Shown: positions 52,601 to 64,000 of the stretch, one piece after another
How positions within the stretch are numbered: the first letter of the stretch is position 1
Layout of the letters: the number at the start of each line of letters is the position of its first letter
Assembly (NCBI GenBank): GCA_964035545.1
Contig: OZ037765.1
Span: 26,672,504 to 26,736,503, forward strand
Source of the DNA: Bugula neritina
Lineage: Eukaryota > Bryozoa > Gymnolaemata > Cheilostomatida > Bugulidae
DNA length: 64,000 nucleotides
Direction of reading: 5' to 3'
Translations under genes and position numbers: made by a program
The notes under the pieces: model-generated
What the model saw: the letters and a program-made list of their open reading frames with translations, nothing else
What the model was told of the DNA's origin: nothing
Databases searched by the model: none

Positions 52601-53643
52601 AACTCTTTCAGTAAACATTAAATTTTGTATTGGTATAGTATATCTCTTATAGCAGTTTTATTGTATAATCAGATACTTTTTTTATAAGTTGCAATAATAT
52701 TTATTTAGTTATATGGTATTCAAATGTATTTAAGTAACAAACTCAAGGAAAATTCTATTTCCTATAATTTTTTATCATTTCAATCTCACTGATGTGATCA
52801 CTCACTCAGGATTTGTATTTATTTTATGCATAATTAGTATGTTATAGTATATTTTTGCTATTTTACATAAACAAGTTGCCAAATGATTTTTATGTTAATT
52901 ATCTAAATAGCAGACAAAATATTTATTCTTTACTCTTTTACTCTATTACATATCAGTTTGCAAATGATCAGGTGCAACTATTACCAAGGTCCTATTTTTA
53001 ATAAATGTGAATTCCTGAAAAGGTGGTACTTATATAGTTTGCAAAAAATTTGTTCATACTTTAGATGGTCCGATATAGTTAAATGTGCCCTGCCATGCTA
53101 TGAAAAAATATATATGGATTGGAGTAGCTCCAGACTATAAGAGATATATTTAAATTTTGTTACTAAATACATATTTGAATGTTGAATAAACCAAATATTC
53201 TCACTGTTGAGTTACTAGCAGTACCACAGCATAGGGCTTATAATAATAAAATACAAGCTGCTAGTGGGAAGACAACTCTCAACTGGATTACTGGTTTCTG
53301 TTGATGTTAAACCTATATTATAGGTTGAAAATAACAATATTCTAAAGAATGGAGAAGAACGTGCAGTTAAAAGGTTAAAGGTACATAAATCACTCTGTGT
53401 GTTGCAGCTGATAGTATGCTAAAATGGGGGGAGGTTAGGGGTTTTTGCACTCAGTGACCCCAAACCTTGCACTGCATCTAGCTACTCCCTTACAGCCAAT
53501 AGGAGAAAGGCATGTCACATATCAACTAAGTGCTTTATAATTTATTGGCATCAGTAGCAGTTAATGAAACACTAATCTATCATAACATAAATTTAAAGGA
53601 GAAATACAGTTTTTTGTTCAATGTGTAGACTAATACACAAAGG

Positions 53644-53680
53644 GAGGCACCACATCCGTCTCAGATAAAGGTGGTGCCTC
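53644..53680. other. Short perfect hairpin
   Basis: GAGGCACCAC (53644-53653) and GTGGTGCCTC (53671-53680) form a perfect 10-bp stem around a 17-base loop. Confidence 0.7.
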
Positions 53681-53935
53681 GTTTATTATTTGAACTCTAT
53701 ATTTGAAGTACTTGTGCTTTATTGCAAAACACAATCAAATGTGTCACTTGAAAAAAATATATTTGTATATAAGAAAGATTATAGTAATGAGTTTTTGACA
53801 AGTTATATTAAATGCTACATTTATTATAAAAGCAAACAATAAACGAATCATTTTAATTGGGCAGACTTGTAAGAAAATAAAGGTTGATGCCTGCTTTTTT
53901 ATGCATTAAAGTGGCATATTTTACTTCTCAGATAC

Positions 53936-54079
<144 letters not shown>

Positions 54080-54304
54080 CCAAGGAAGCAGTTCTTTTAC
54101 TAATGATTACGTACTATAATATAATACTAAAACAATATTTGCAGGCAATTTTATGTCAGTGTTACATGAATCGGTATTTTCTTTTACAATACCTGTTTGC
54201 TATAGGCTCAAAATAAATCACATCCGCATATAATATATACAGTATATGTCAATGCTTTGCCTAGTTATGTTAGGGTGGCTGTTGCCACAAAAATAAATTT
54301 CTAT

Positions 54305-57300
54305 CTACAATGTGGAGTTAGAAATTGTCTCACTGAGGGATATCATTGAAGCATTGTAATTATTATAACGAAATATGTGTGGTGCCCAAGTCATGGTAGC
54401 TAACATCACAGCTGCTAGGGAAAGTATGTTCAACACTGCTCCTGCCTTAATCTAAAAATAGAAATGATCAGTAGAGACAAGCGGCCCAAAGTTTTTTATT
54501 AAATTTCCCATCAATACAATTAACGCGCTACACCTTTGGCATCAACCTGAAAATTATATAATCAGCACATTAAATGCTTCAACCAGAAACGCTTATTGAA
54601 AACCCAGTCATCGTAACAGCTAATTAACAATAAAATCAAATTAACAATCATTAACCTTTGGTGATGTATAATATTTGAGGCCTTTAAACAAGAAAATTAA
54701 TTTAATCTAGTAGATAAATACTTTATACTTACATATAAAACAGAGCTCTGACAATTATTTCAAAGGACAATATTTACCATATCAGATATTTTGAGCACAC
54801 CAGATGAGTAGACAATAGCATTAGGAGGTGTGGCCACTGGCAACATAAAAGCAAAGCTGGCAGCGATACAGCATGGGATTATGAAGTATAACGGGTTCAT
54901 TGACATCCGTATTGCCTGCAAAATAATCGCATCGCAGTAAAAATAAAACCATTGTATTGAAAAACTTCACAACTTTAAAATATATGCACATATTGCTTAG
55001 TTTAGAATTTTAAAAAAAATTGAGCATGCAAATTAACCAATAGTTATTAAATCAAAGTTCATGTATGATGTATGTTACGTATATTTAAAAAAGAGAAATC
55101 ACAGAAAGTACGATGCTAGAACTTGGAATCTGAAAATTAATGTGGTGGTGATAAAGCAATGGCATAATGCTTATAGAATTCTGAGCAAGTAAAAATTTTC
55201 AGCGCAAATAACTCACAATATCGCCAACAATGGGAATCATCAAGGTAGCTATGACTATGTTTCCAGCAAACTCCGTCAAACTTGCAGTTGCAATGCAAAT
55301 AATGAGTACAATAGCTGCAGGAGGGAGTCCAGATATACTGTATAGAGACACTCCTATGGCTTCCGAAAGTCCAGATTTCTATAAATAGCATGCAAAATCA
55401 TTCATTTTACAAACTATCATAATGTATCATGCTTGGAATAATATATTTTATTATTAGTATATTAGTATGCTCAATCACATCATCTTATATTAGGTATTAG
55501 ATTTTTTGCTCCTAAACTATATTATGCCAGTGATTTAGTCGTCAGATGAATAGGTTTATATATTAAGTTGATGTATGAAGCTACATATTTTTTCCATTTC
55601 AATTTGTTTTGCATGCTAGCAGATAGCGATGAAAATACTAGATGTTTAATATGTTTACATCTTTCTGCTTAAATACTTGCAACATAACAAAATATGTAAA
55701 ATCCTAATAGTATCACATAAATAGGTGAAAATATTTCACTGATTAGCTAAAAGAATTTAATATAAGAATCTATAATAATCAGCAATGCCAGCTACTAATC
55801 ATAAGGATTGAGTTTTAATACATAAAATATAATGTATTTAGAAATAGATATGATATTTTAATTGATTTTAGACATTTTATGCTTCTTATTTCCATTAAGG
55901 TAGCATAATAATTTTTTTCTGTTTTATTGAACACCATGGTTAAGTAATTTTGTGAATACCTATTTTGTAATATAAAGCAATAATGGAAAACCCAAATCAA
56001 GTAGACTAATGTTGTTGCAATGTAGAAGTTGGTTGATCGACTTACATAAACACATTCTGCGAGAGCTAAGCCTCCACCCAGTAGAAGGATAACATTCCAT
56101 GACACACTGGATAGCGCTGTTTTCCAAGAGATAAGAGACTCAAATGGTTTGCCTCTTTTTGGGAAAAACAGCCGTGGAGGGTATTTGGGGAAAAGGGAAA
56201 TACTAAACATGACAAACACAGCTGTTGTGCCATCAGTCACAAACCTGCAGAGATATTAAAAGATAATTAATTGCACAGCAAACAGCAATGATATATACTA
56301 TTTGGAGCAGCAGGTCTAGGGGTTAGAGAGCTGACTTAGTAAACCCGAAGTCATGGGTTCGAACCCCAATAAAGGCCATTAATTGGTGATGCTATGAAGA
56401 GCATTCAGTCATAATTGCTCCTGTCTCACATACGAATAAGTCCTTAGCCCGCTTTAAAAATAACCATTTCAATCAGGGGTTCTCACAAAGATAGTGAATA
56501 TAAACTTTCATGAGTTTTATATAAGTATTTGTAATTTGTTTTGAAATATAATAATATGATTATTAGCAGCAGAAACTTTTGTATCTGAGAGTGAAAAGTC
56601 ATGTGTGTAAGTTGGATAATTTAGAATTCAGCTTAGCCATTCTAAGCATTCCATAAACTCATTGGGTAACTGAGACAGAGAAGTTGCATGTATGTCTTCG
56701 CAGAAGCTAACTACTCTGATAGCTAATAGAAAAGTGATTGTTGCACTTTGGACTACCACTTTCTATACTCTGTAGTATATTTTATATGTGTATTCTATAA
56801 TGGGAAACTATGCTTTTAGCATCATAACAAAGTATAATTTTGGTGTGTGGGCTTGTTGCAAAACATTCCTTATAGAAACTTTCAACAATTACGGTTGCAC
56901 AGCTTTTAATTCTATTACTTGAGTGTAGTTGAATACTATCTGTTTTATACATACTTTTTAGGGAATAGTTGACCCCACCCACCAGCTTTTCCTGGATCTC
57001 TAGCTAACCAAAGTATCACTAAAACTAGAAAATGTCCCAAAGTAACTCCTTCCATCCAAGAGAGTTTACCTAAAGTTGCATACTCGGTATTTATCACTTG
57101 CGACACCTTGGCCTGGTCTTCAGGGGTCATGTTTGTTGACCTCCTAGAAATAGAACTAATACAGTTATATAATGACTCATGGACAGTAACTATATTGTAT
57201 TATTAGTAACTATATACTGTATTATACTGCAGCTATATGTGTGTTTTCTATATATAGGTTACACACTATATATAAAACGAAGCTACAATAATATAAAATG

Positions 57301-59682
57301 TCTGTTGAAATTAACTTTAAAATTATTTCATCAATTTCGTGTTATTTACTTTTACTTGAGTGTACATTGTATCATTGTGTCATATCTTCATATTAGTAAT
57401 ATTGTACGAGTACTCATGCAAAAATTTGAAAAGCTTGTTTGAATTTTAGTTATTATGGCAATTCGTTGTAGTTATCACCATAATTGTTTATTCATTTTCC
57501 ATCTAATGTCTTTTTAAGGCTATATCATAATAACGAAAAAATAATTTTAATAATTGTTTTCAAAATAAATATCAAGTTATTTTAAAAAGATCATAATTGT
57601 ACATTATGACTAATTTAGACCAAAACTATATTAAAAGCTAATTTGACAACACCGTCTAATAACTAAAGTTTAGATTTAGTTTAAGAACTCCTTGATTTAA
57701 TAGCCTATGTTTAAAAATAGCTAGTTGTAAGTATTAGTATAGATTTATATCATTAGCATATTAAAACTCACCTGATGCCAAGAAAAAGAACCTGGAGCCA
57801 AATCCAACAGATCAAAAGTAGAATAGCTGAAAGTGGTAAAGCAAAACCCATCCACCGTAACAGAGTTATGTTGAAGTCATAATTCAGCTTCTCTCCCAAA
57901 CTATATCAAAGTATAATGTTAAAATGTAAGATTAATTCGGTTTTGAAATACTTTTGCACAACTTTTGTGTTCCACCAGATATATAAAGCACAAGAAGTAG
58001 TATACAAAGTATGACAGAATGTCTATTGTAAACTCTAAGCCAAATACAGATAAATTACATTCGTAAGTCTAAATGTGTACGATTATATATTATAATTGTT
58101 TGTATGACATAATTCAACATAATAGGTTACCAATTTTGAACAAGACAGTAAGAAATTGATAGCTTAGCTGCCCCTCTATATATAAAATCAGGTACTATTT
58201 TTTTCTGAACTACATTACCATACTATACTGTTGCTGCTTTATATAATACATAATTAAAAAGAAGTATAGTAAGATGTAGAGTTTTCTAAAACAACATCAT
58301 ATGAAACTAAATCAAACACAGCTATTTCACATCTTTGACAGTAATGAACTACATAGGCCTGTTCTGCATTGACTGCCACAGCTCAGTATTATAGTAGCTA
58401 GTAGATTGTAAGTTTTACTGCATGTCCTCACTCTGTAATCATATCATAGAAGATAAGGTTTGTCCCTGTGCCGGTCAAGGTCGCGACCCCACCACATGTT
58501 GCCGAGTAACACACTGCCAGAGATAAACACTTGGCTGTTGGCTCAAATCGATTCAAGGATTCACTTTTTTCATGATGCTGACTCTGCTGTGAGCTTTCAA
58601 TGTCAGCGTCTAAATAATAACCGGTTCCTTTGAATACTTCGACTGTGTGCAGATGACTACAGGAATGTCTTTGAAATTATTATATTATTGAAATTGTTGA
58701 ACATTGATTACAAGTCAATTTGTGAAACATAAGCATTGCATATTATATGTTATATAATAGAGAAAAATATATGTGAACAATCCACACAGTATAAGGAAAA
58801 ACTACTACCATTATAGCTACCTAAAACAGGTTTTGGCAACATAATTTGCAAAATCAAAGTTCAAAGAGAGGAAAGTAAACCTAATATACTGGGTACCAGT
58901 AGATTAGCCATTCAAATTCAAAATTCTATAGCCTTTGATTTCTGAAAACTAACATGCGGTGAAACTATACATAGGTTTCAACAATGGGTTTGACATTCAA
59001 AACACACTGCTAGTATAACTAAAGATTGAAATGATACAATATTTGCTGAGTTTGGAATGATTTGATAAACACCTTCAACTGATGAGCTTGGTTTGTCTCC
59101 GGAACTCCCATTTTGTTCCGAATCCTGTATTACAGATAGGTTGAAAGTCTCCTGTTCACTGAGCTTGGTGATGACACAGTTGAGGATTGACACCATCATC
59201 AAGGAAGTAGCAGTGTTACTTATCCACATTGATAGCAACCATGTAGGCACCATAAACCCTTCATGCATACAAGTTTACAAATTATGTAATATACAAAATG
59301 CAATATATGCAACTTATATTATTCTGACTTATAACATAAGATGTGAAGATAACTACAGCAGCATTTAGGAGTAGTGGAGAAATTGAGATAGCCTAAGTTC
59401 TTTAACTTTATTATTAAATTTTAGTCTGGGGCATGGGTGTAAATTTTGTCTGAAACATGACTCCTTTTGCTACATTTTTAATCTACAGCACTACAGGCTT
59501 TTCTTAATTTCTCCATTACTGCACCTACCTCTACAGCAGCTACATTTGTCTATTTTGTAAGCGTAGGAAGAAACAAAGACTTTAGTCACAGTATTTTATC
59601 AAAGGTGTTTAATAAAAAAATAAATTGCAGTAGTAATTTGTTAGCCAGTTACATGACAGACAGGCCATAAAAGATTACATTT

Positions 59683-59764
<82 letters not shown>

Positions 59765-60817
59765 TTCCATGCTCCTAGCATTACTGAGCTGTTTGTAAAA
59801 TACGACTGAAAGGCTATGCCATAAAACTACTTGCTGACCTGTTTTGGCACACTTTCAAAAGATGTGTTTATATTTCAGAAAAATAATCCTTCTATACATC
59901 CAACTTACCAAGCATGAGAAATTGAGGTTTTATCCCAAATACTTTGATGAAAGTTAGAGCAATTCTTCGATGTAGGCCACTTTGTTGAATCGCTAAAGCT
60001 ACTATCATACTAGCAAACATCAGCACTATTATATCCTGTTATAAAACATTACACAGTATACATTACATATGCTTTGTACAAACATTTTTCCGTAAACTTT
60101 TTTATTTCTACATCTGCGTTGATGATAGAAACCTAACTTATGACTCACCTTGAAATATATTTTAGATACCGTTGCTGCCTCAAGAATACCCATAGTCGGG
60201 GCCAAGGCTAGAGGTATGAGAGCCGTCAGTCCAAGGGGTAAACTCTCAGTACACCAGTACACAGCCATCAGTAGCAACATATACAGACAGTTACAGGCCT
60301 ACAATTGTGTTGCATGCAGTGGGATACAGTGACTGTATACATAACATAGAATGTATTTACTGCAGAGAGTAGTTGAAGTATTTTTGATTTTGCAGAAAGT
60401 AGCTGCGGTTGAAGGCAATCACTTATTCTTTATTGCATATGTTGAGGTTTTTTGCTTTTTTCAATCTAATCTAAGTACCTTTCTTACTAGAGAACAGATT
60501 TGCTAGATTACATTAAAACACCGCAGCAGTAAATAAAAAGTTCCGTTATACCAAGCAAAACGCAGCATATACCAACATTTATAATATAAATATTGGAATA
60601 TTATTTTTCTGTAGGCCCAAGTAAAGCATTACATACAATCTAAAGTCTACTACTATACTTCAATTTAAACTTAAAGCAGCTGTACACTCACTCTCTGGGT
60701 TAGACCAATTTCCTTATACAGAGGTAGCAAAGGAACGAGTAGCAGAGGGGTAAGAACTAGGATGAGACTCCTTTTGTAGGACTTTAGACAGTCCATCTTT
60801 CCTGAAGGAACTTTCAT
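54305..60817 (-). CDS. SLC13-family carboxylate transporter, copy 2, second Ser-Asn-Thr motif lost
   Basis: Eleven exons on the minus strand: 60817-60692, 60298-60149, 60035-59909, 59258-59073, 58609-58432, 57900-57772, 57143-56955, 56244-56046, 55378-55217, 54915-54778 and 54451-54305, giving 576 residues in frame. The paralogy to copy 1 is plain: ACNCLYMLLLMAVYWCTESL, FMVPTWLLSMWISNTATSLMM (first Ser-Asn-Thr at 148-150), WLARDPGKAGGWGQLFPK, VILLLGGGLALAE and AFMLPVATPPNAIVY. The second motif, expected as TEFxSNT, reads TEFAGNIVIATLMIP (Gly467-Asn468-Ile469), so one half of the substrate/Na+ site is altered. All exons are open with normal splice sites, so this is not a simple pseudogene. The acceptor of exon 4 (GCATGAAG/GG) has a poor pyrimidine tract and is the weakest junction. 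A four-codon upstream ATG frame (60834-60820) ends two bases before the main ATG, if that region is 5' UTR. Confidence 0.9.
56304..56545 (+). mobile_element. tRNA-derived SINE
   Basis: GGAGCAGCAGGTCTAGGGGTTAG, the tRNA-Thr-like CTTAGTAAAC and the B box GGTTCGAACCC are followed by the same body as the copy at 8206 (AGCATTCAGTC, TCCTTAGCCCGCTTT, CAGGGGTTCTCAC). It is in an intron of SLC13 copy 2, antisense to it. Confidence 0.9.
59353..59539 (+). mobile_element. MITE family 1, copy D, with 9-bp target duplication
   Basis: The element runs 59362-59530, from CATTTAGGAGTAGTGGAGAA to CTCCATTACTGCACCTACCT. CTACAGCAG occurs exactly on both sides (59353-59361 and 59531-59539). This is the best-defined insertion of the family in the window and lies in an intron of SLC13 copy 2. 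Confidence 0.9.
59686..59762. repeat. (GA)n microsatellite
   Basis: About 38 uninterrupted GA units in an intron of SLC13 copy 2. Confidence 0.98.
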
Positions 60818-61506
60818 AATCAGCAAGCAGTCATGAGTTCTGATCTTCTCTATTTTTTCTAATGAATCGTTATGATTCACAGCAGATTTTGCCTAAGGGT
60901 TGAAAGGAAATCTGAAGCGTAAGTTTAAATTCTGTAAAATTTTAATATAATGGATGAGTGTGCAGTGCCTGAAGCATGAATTTGTTTACAACTTCATGTG
61001 AAAATATCTATAGCCTAAGTACCTGTTTTAATTAGATAGAGTACAATGCTATGATTTCTCATGCATGCAAATGGGAAATTATACACACCAGTTAGAAATA
61101 AAAATATGTAGCTATGACAATAAAAATTGTATTTTTATAATTAACTGCAACACCTGGACTGTATCAAACTCTGTACTATAGTCAAATCTTTTAGTAAAGC
61201 CTCAGTTTATATAAAACTCCCTCATTTTCTAGAAAAGGCAGCTGATTTCAGACTCAATTTACAAATCAATAATAGAAGACTGCAGAAAATTATAATGTAT
61301 ATAATCTGCACCGAAATTTAGTAATAGCTTCAATGAACCAAGTGTATTCAAAATATTTGAAAATTACAATAATCACTGGATTTAAAAATAATAAGGCAAA
61401 TATGTACCAAGAGATGACAAGATAGTACAAACTTGATGCTTAAGCAATTTGTCTATATACTTACTATTCAATTATATCTAATTCTATCTGTTTTATTATA
61501 ATATAC

Positions 61507-61599
61507 TTAAAGAATCCCTGACACACTTCACTTGTGGCAGTGCATACATATAAGAGTGTTATAATACTGCACAAGTGAAGTGTGTCAGGAATTCTTTAA
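61507..61599. mobile_element. TTAA-flanked hairpin MITE, about 93 bp
   Basis: Arms of about 35 bases are near-perfect inverse copies: TTAAAGAATCCCTGACACAC ... and ... GTGTGTCAGGAATTCTTTAA. A loop of about 25 bases lies between them. TTAA at both ends fits the TTAA target of piggyBac-like transposases. A half copy is at 23667-23700. Confidence 0.75.
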
Positions 61600-61997
61600 A
61601 CTAGTTGACACTATAATACTGAAAAGTAGATAGTATTCAAACCTGTCCTTGTATTTAAAGGGATCTATCAGTAATAGTAGAAAATCCTCTTTGAAATGAA
61701 TTAAACACATTTTTGTGATGATGACCTTTATCACATGACTTGTTATATTCACAGACTATATAGCTGATAGCACATCAGATGGAATGCAACAGATGACAAG
61801 CAGGCAAAGTTAACATGAAATCAAGCCGCAGTTTTAATTGCTATTGAATACTAAATAAAGGCAGATGCTTATAGGTTAAGTTTTAGACTTTTATAGGCAT
61901 GCAAATCATCAGCTATATGCAGTTGTAGACAAGATCACTAACACTTAAATGCAATCAAGGCACTTGATTGCTGTTCAAACTTAATGCTATAGGGTTA

Positions 61998-62058
61998 TTT
62001 GGGAGAATGGGCTACAATTGGAATCTATATTGATGGAATTGTAGCCCATTCCTCCAAA
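61998..62058. other. 22-bp-stem hairpin, microRNA-precursor-like
   Basis: The arm 61998-62019 and the arm 62037-62058 pair at 20 of 22 positions (core AATGGGCTACAATT with AATTGTAGCCCATT) around a 17-base loop. Size and geometry fit an animal pre-microRNA or a small MITE. Confidence 0.55.
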
Positions 62059-64000
62059 CCTTAGCATATTATTAACTTACATACTTAGTCCAGCACTTTT
62101 GCATTAGCCATACAGGTTTATTATTCTGTTATTTATATTTGGCCAGAATCTAAAAATTGATATCAAAATAACAGCTGATGTAAACCATCAGCTATATCAA
62201 ATAATGGGAAGACAGCTGCTACGTTAGATAAACAGTGTTACAGTATTTGATAGTTCAATAATGGTGCTGAAATATAATATATTTATATAAAATTTTAGTT
62301 ATTAAATATATACATAAGTGTTAATTTCCTCACTCAATAAATAGCCAGCCAAAGTTCTGTCAGAGTGTTGAAAACTTAGGGTGCCAATTTTGATAAATCA
62401 TTTAAATATATTCATTGTATTGTATATTGATTAATTACCTTGAAATTCTTAGTTACATAATAAATTATGTTGTAATATGTTACATGATTAGTTGATATAT
62501 TATACAATTCATATTCTTCACTGTATTTTTAAAATGGAAGCTCAACTTTTGAAAGAATTTTTACAACAAAATATTTTGTTTATTATATAAAAATATTAGG
62601 CTTTATAAGTTTTTTCCTTATAGTGAAAAGACTAACATAATTTGTGGTGGAATCTTTTAATGTAAGTACGGGCAGGTTGATTATAAAAGTACATCAATTA
62701 CACACAGAATTGGTAGATGGGCTAAACTTAGCTGGGCGACATAGGAAGCAAAGAGCAACCAATCAAATACATAATAGACTGCAGTATACAAGATATTTAC
62801 TAAAATACTGTTAGAACATTACATTACATAAAGAATGAAATTTCATAATCGAATTAAATATAATTTAATAACCAAACGATATAATTGGTGAGCCTAATCG
62901 TTCTGGCACAGCTAAAATGGCTCATGGCTGTTGTATTTTTTGAAACTGTTAAAAAAGTGGAAAAGTAATTAAAAACAGACTCTTATCTATACACTGTCGA
63001 ATAATAGTAGTAGTAGTAGTTACTGCTTTGGGCTTATCACAACTTGAAAAAGAAGTTATTGATTACACATGAATATTACTGTTCAATATGTGCATTATGC
63101 TAATGCTGCATTGTTATTATTGTGTACTTTTAAGTACCATAACATATAGATAAAGTGTATTAGGGGTTATTGAAATAAAATCTAAAAATAGTTACAAACT
63201 AAAATAAATTACCATCATGCTTTTAATAATTAGTTTATTTTTGACAAAATATTGTGGTAAATATCAGATTTACCCCCCTTGACACATTACTTATGGCTAT
63301 TTTCCTAAATACTGTAATTATAGCTAAGTCTGTGGCGTAACTTTCTAATACTAGCTTTAAATACTATGGCTATTGTTAAGCTATTAGCATAGTAAATAGT
63401 TAATCCCTTTTCCCCAATTATAAGTTACAATAGCATACACATGGTTGGGTTCATTTTTGCTCATTCGCGTAAACCGACAGTTGGATGCCGACAGACCGAT
63501 GCCGGCGTCCCCTGCCAAACATCTCCCCCTCCGCTGTCGGTAGAAGGTTCTAGAAGTCCTTTGTTCTGCTAGTATTTTTTAGACTGGATACATCACTACC
63601 ACAATAAAAAACAACTGTACGCATATTCAACACCCTCTCTTGTCTCTTCTATAACAAAGAGTTATGTTCTCTGCCTGATTTCATTCAGTAACCCACAAAC
63701 TATTACAATTTATATTACGCAGTTGATGCAGAACTTGTTTTGAATGTTTGAAATACATATGTAGCAGATGTTGTGGTTGGTAAAAACACTTGCAACAGAT
63801 AACTAAAGTTTCCGTGCCAAAGAATTGTTATTACTGGTAACTCTAAAAAGTAATTGTTACTATTGATTAGATGCCAGCTGAATAATTTTTGCTAAAATTT
63901 TTGATAATTATAATTTGTTTAATAATATAATAAATGTTTTGCCGGTAATAGTTATAGAAATAAAGCAATTATCCAAAACACTGAATGGCTACTTTTCTCA

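Larger units (their letters stand above)
60818..64000. other. Right-hand flank, no gene seen
   Basis: It begins with the 5' flank of SLC13 copy 2; a CCTTAG acceptor near 60894 suggests an upstream exon. It then holds two hairpins (61507-61599, 61998-62058) and a (TAG)n run near 63003-63020. A GC-rich patch at 63465-63540 has GCCGACAG/GCCGGCG repeats and the inverted pair CCGACAG ... CTGTCGG. No coding exon could be supported. Confidence 0.5.

Noticed and set aside
56304-56380. tRNA-Thr gene
   Set aside because: The A and B boxes are good, but the two ends cannot form an acceptor stem and the same head plus body recurs at 8206, 9719 and 52108, so it is a SINE.
54305-60817. SLC13 copy 2 as a pseudogene
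   Set aside because: All eleven exons are open, phases agree and splice sites are normal; only the second Ser-Asn-Thr motif is changed.

Overview
The window is AT-rich (roughly two thirds A+T) nuclear DNA from an animal. The genes are intron-rich with ordinary GT-AG introns, the proteins are metazoan solute-carrier and C2H2 zinc-finger types, and the intergenic DNA and introns are full of short transposons (SINE, MITEs, a hAT relic) and microsatellites. An invertebrate, plausibly a lophotrochozoan, fits the gene structures; I cannot name the species. All gene models were assembled by eye from splice sites, reading phase and family motifs. For each of the five complete models, exon lengths sum to a whole number of codons.

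Layout, left to right. (1) 35-131, minus: a probable first coding exon of a gene running off the left edge. (2) 1054-5647, minus: a nine-exon MFS transporter of 470 residues, an SLC37A4-like glucose-6-phosphate transporter. (3) 7240-24920, minus: a 15-exon nuclear protein of about 1456 residues with two C2H2 fingers at each end and a central AT-hook; I do not recognise it. A hAT transposase relic, SINEs and MITEs sit in its introns. (4) 24921-33070: repeat-laden intergenic DNA containing a 2.8 kb element made of two arms of about 1.1 kb in inverted orientation around a 0.56 kb spacer. (5) 33071-40613, plus: a ten-exon SLC13 Na+/carboxylate cotransporter of 588 residues. (6) 43207-52592, plus: an 18-exon class V aminotransferase of the cysteine desulfurase type, 713 residues, with a predicted N-myristoylation signal and a basic tail. 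(7) 54305-60817, minus: an eleven-exon second SLC13 transporter of 576 residues. (8) 60818-64000: no gene seen; two perfect or near-perfect hairpins.

The two SLC13 genes are paralogues in inverted orientation around the aminotransferase. They share several exon lengths and all major phases, but differ by one intron. The plus-strand copy keeps both Ser-Asn-Thr motifs that bind Na+ and carboxylate in this family; the minus-strand copy has lost the second. Together with the SLC37 gene the window is rich in metabolite carriers, but nothing in the sequence shows that the genes act as one system.

Repeat families recognised: a SINE with a tRNA-Thr-like head (four copies, one with a 16-bp target duplication), a MITE of about 170 bp with 8-9 bp target duplications (four copies), a palindromic MITE of about 145 bp (two copies), a short TTAA-flanked hairpin element (one full copy, one half copy), a hAT relic, two minisatellites and five microsatellite tracts.
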